Source: Hydractinia symbiolongicarpus (taxonomy: Eukaryota; Cnidaria; Hydrozoa; Anthoathecata; Hydractiniidae). Taken from it: a DNA stretch of 64,000 nucleotides. Where the stretch lies: NCBI RefSeq assembly GCF_029227915.1, contig NC_079889.1, positions 1,612,001 to 1,676,000 of the forward strand, given 5' to 3'. A model generated the notes under the pieces. That model was not told the origin of the DNA and searched no databases. It saw nothing but the letters and a program-made list of their open reading frames with translations. Each line of letters begins with the position of its first letter. Position 1 is the stretch's first letter. This document shows, in pieces, positions 59,080 to 64,000 of this stretch. The translations under genes were made by a program, and so were the position numbers.

Positions 59080-59680
59080 AGCAAGGGTGGAAATTGAAAA
59101 TAAGGTGGAAAATGCCTCCGAGAATACTTGCAGAAGTAAGTTTTTCTTTTTCAACAAAATGTTTTCCAAAAAACTCCACTGGGAAATCCTTATCGATTCC
59201 ACAATACAATGACAACGCTATTATTATTATTATTATTATTACTATTATTTACCCAGGATAGCCTCTTCAGTTCCTATTGGTACTGCTATCAACGAGGGTC
59301 CTGCGAAGGTGGTCCTAGCGCATTTAAAGCTCCCATTTGAGCTACGAAAGTCGTGAAGCACAGCAATCGCTCAACTAGACAACGGCCTAAGATGTCAATC
59401 CTATTCTCATGCTGAGCGCTAAGCAGAAAGGATAGATTCACACTTTTATAGTCTCTGGCATGACTCGGCCGGGGTTTGAACCCAAGACCTCCCGCACTGA
59501 AAGCGAACGCTCTACCACAAGGCTATCAGTCGGTGTTATGTTAAATATTACACTAGTGATCTTCTCTGAAATAGAAATATGTTAACATGCTCACTTGTTT
59601 TTTCTCGTCGGTGTTGTTATGACGGCATATTGCTTTATGACTTCTTCATACTTAAATTTTAGTTATTGTACTATACGAAA
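59080..59680 (-). pseudogene. Dead partial copy of the amidase last exon, split by a SINE
   Basis: On the minus strand, 59680-59540 reads LKFKYEEVIKQYAVITTPT, stops, then SEKITSVIFNIT. This matches [19 protein letters not shown] and [20 protein letters not shown] of the intact gene. After the SINE (59217-59535) the homology resumes at 59216-59100 as ALSLYCGIDKDFPV...FGKHF...LTSASI, matching [34 protein letters not shown]. In-frame stops, frame changes and the insertion show it is dead. The other exons were not found, so this is the remnant of a local duplication lying just upstream of the live gene. Confidence 0.8.
59217..59535 (-). repeat. tRNA-derived SINE, full-length copy with A and B boxes
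   Basis: Read on the minus strand, the head is GATAGCCTTGTGGTAGAGCG (A box), then after about 30 nt TTGGGTTCAAACCCCGGCC (B box), i.e. a tRNA-like Pol III promoter. The body carries ACTATAAAAGTG, GTTGTCTAGTTGAGCGATTG and TAGCTCAAATGGGAGCTTTA, and the 3' part ACCAATAGGAACTGAAGAGG leads to the (AAT)n tail at 59217-59250. It is inserted in the amidase pseudogene. The copy at 13771-14038 is the same family without the B box. Confidence 0.9.
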
Positions 59681-61078
59681 GCTTTTAAATAACCAAAATA
59701 GCGGGATTTTCTAATTTTTAGCACCATAGCATACAAAAATAGCCAATCATCTACCTTAGAAAAAAGTATGACCCCGCGTTGGCTGCACTTGTTTTGTGGT
59801 TCAAAATCTTGTAAAACCCTTAAAAGAATCCGGTAAAATCACCACCTTATTCATAGATACAAGGATCAAAAACGCCGATAAATAATAGGCTTAACTATTT
59901 AATATATATGTCTTTCCTGATTTTCAGGAAGATAGGAGAAGGCTATGAAATGTTTTGATGATGACACTAATCTGTTTTTGATGTTCATATCACGTGATGT
60001 TCATGTGACACTAATCTGTTTTTGATCTTTATATGTGTCACGTGAGTTTCGCCTCTTTTCAAAGCTAGTTGTTTGAAGAGGAAGGCTTTATTGCTGTTTT
60101 TATGATACGCTTTAAAACCGCAAAATTTTAAAGCAAAGAAGACTCTTTCCAGTTTGGTTGGTCTATAAGTGCAGAAGAGAAAAACAAAGTCATAACCACG
60201 AATCCAAAAAGTCTTGGTCAAGTCTCCTTGTTTATTAATTTATTGTTTGTCTTTTAGGTCATGTGTACAAGTTCTTAAAATATACCATAATAGCGCTAAC
60301 TTAGAGAATGCATTTTAGCACTTTACCTTCAAATCTATAATTTGCAGCTTTTTATAAATTGGATTTTAGAAACGATAGGATTTATTTTGAGAATATAAAT
60401 ACATATAGAAGGATTTGTTGTAAGGTTCGACTTGTACCCGGTTTTCTTTGTAATTTCCCGCTTCTTGTCTTTTCACTGAAAAAGCGTCACAGAATATTTT
60501 ATTTTGACGATAATATGTAGAATGAGAATTTATCTGCACTGGTATAAATTCCAACACTATTTTTTTTGACAGCAACTTTAGATACTTCATTATTTTTTAA
60601 CTGATTTGTGATTATTTATTAAATTTTGATGTAATCAACTAATTTCAAAATGTGGAGAGCAAAAGCAAACTTTAATAAAAAATACAACATAACTGTCTTC
60701 AGTTTCGGTTGCAAATTACGAAATATTTTTTGATTCATTCTTTCAAAAAATCAAAATGTTAGTGAGTTAGAGCGGTTTGCTATTTGATCACCGATATAAC
60801 AAAGCTATGTGATAAGTTGATGACACAAGCTGTTTCCTATATATTTCATTTTACAATGACTTGTTTAATGTGACGTAGCCAAAGGTTTTGGTATATATGT
60901 CAGGTGATATAACGGGAATTGGCAGTTAAGTTTTTAAACTCTACAAAAGTAGGACAGGCGAGTAACTAGTTCACTTGACATTATTCCTTCAACTTCTCGT
61001 GTTTGCTTTAATAAATTCTTACATAGAAATACTGAAATGCAGAGAAATTCCAGCATGTTTATAACTAGTCAATTTTTA
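59681..61078. other. Intergenic region
   Basis: No gene is supported. ORFs at 59985-60221 and 60366-60590 on the minus strand have no domain. A GATGTTCATATCACGTGA / TCTTTATATGTGTCACGTGA pair (about 59978-60045) marks a small direct duplication. An upstream exon of the RGS-like copy at 61079 may lie here. Confidence 0.4.
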
Positions 61079-61079
61079 C

Positions 61080-61256
61080 AGAACTTTCAAGCAGCAGCTC
61101 TTCCGACACAATCCTGTCCACACCAAGAAACTTCACTACGGCTACAGTAGGATTAGATGCTAATGAACAAAACACTTACCAAACACAGTGGGAACAGCAA
61201 CAGAAGAAAAACGAGAAGAAAGGCTCCCGGAAAATAAGTATAAACAAAATTTTCAG
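61080..61256 (+). CDS. Duplicate of the first visible RGS exon, without the cysteine string
   Basis: Between an acceptor (TTTTTACAG) and a donor (CAG|GTACTT) the reading LSSSSSSDTILSTPRNFTTA, then TVGLDANEQNTYQTQWEQQQ, KKNEKKGSRKISINKIFR aligns in the same phase with exon 48538-48766 of the RGS gene (LSSSKSS..., ARNFTTAT, VVLDADEQNTYQTPWEHQQ, KYIEKKRVRRICICWCC). The homology ends exactly where the cysteine string should start; here the sequence turns to ISINKIF. The frame is open and the splice sites look intact, so it may be the start of a second RGS gene running out of the window to the right, or a lone exon copy. No RGS-domain exon was seen up to 64000. Confidence 0.6.

Positions 61257-64000
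<2,744 letters not shown>

Overview
This 64 kb window is AT-rich eukaryotic DNA: genes with GT-AG introns, AATAAA poly(A) signals, TTAGGG-type interstitial repeats, tRNA-derived SINEs and many short inverted-repeat elements. The gene set (an FBXO30/40-type F-box protein, an RZ-type RGS protein with a cysteine string, a class C GPCR, an EF-hand protein, a Crypton-like fragment and a THAP/SWIM remnant) points to an early-branching animal. A cnidarian, possibly a hydrozoan, is my best guess, but that is an inference from gene content and repeat style, not a database match.

Layout. 1-5 kb: an inverted-repeat element (513-1134) and a decayed, 5'-truncated jockey/CR1-like non-LTR retrotransposon (about 2435-4267). 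7.1-10.1 kb (+): a four-exon FBXO30/FBXO40-like gene. 10.2-18.3 kb: repeat land, with a 441-bp inverted-repeat element, a dead pogo/Tigger-like element, an internally deleted SINE, a degenerate array of roughly 30-nt units and a cluster of small hairpin elements. 18.4-22.1 kb (-): two intronless paralogous genes with a divergent SPFH/band-7-like N-terminus and disordered charged tails. 24.4-26.9 kb (-): an intronless class C GPCR. 29.0-32.8 kb (+): a four-exon calmodulin-like EF-hand gene with a fully paired 38-bp hairpin in its second intron. 36.1-37.0 kb (-): THAP plus SWIM zinc-finger debris. 37.7-39.5 kb: a 1.75 kb element with terminal inverted repeats full of GACGTC. 40.9-41.7 kb: an inverted-repeat element carrying several TGACGTCA sites. 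48.5-50.8 kb (+): an RGS17/19/20-type gene with six visible coding exons. 51.6 kb: a Crypton-like fragment and then a 58-bp hairpin array. 53.6-58.4 kb (-): a four-exon amidase-signature hydrolase. 59.0-59.7 kb (-): a dead partial copy of its last exon, split by a SINE. 61.1 kb (+): a duplicated first visible exon of the RGS gene without the cysteine string. 63.2-63.4 kb: an (AT)n tract of about 230 bp.

The genes do not form one pathway. Two encode parts of G-protein signalling (class C GPCR; RGS GTPase accelerator), one a calcium sensor, one a ubiquitin-ligase adaptor and one a hydrolase. The local history is the more striking part: tandem duplication of the SPFH-like pair, local duplication and decay around the RGS-amidase neighbourhood, and heavy colonisation by non-autonomous elements. 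The best candidates for something undescribed are the SPFH-like pair, the intronic perfect hairpin and the altered RGS exon copy.
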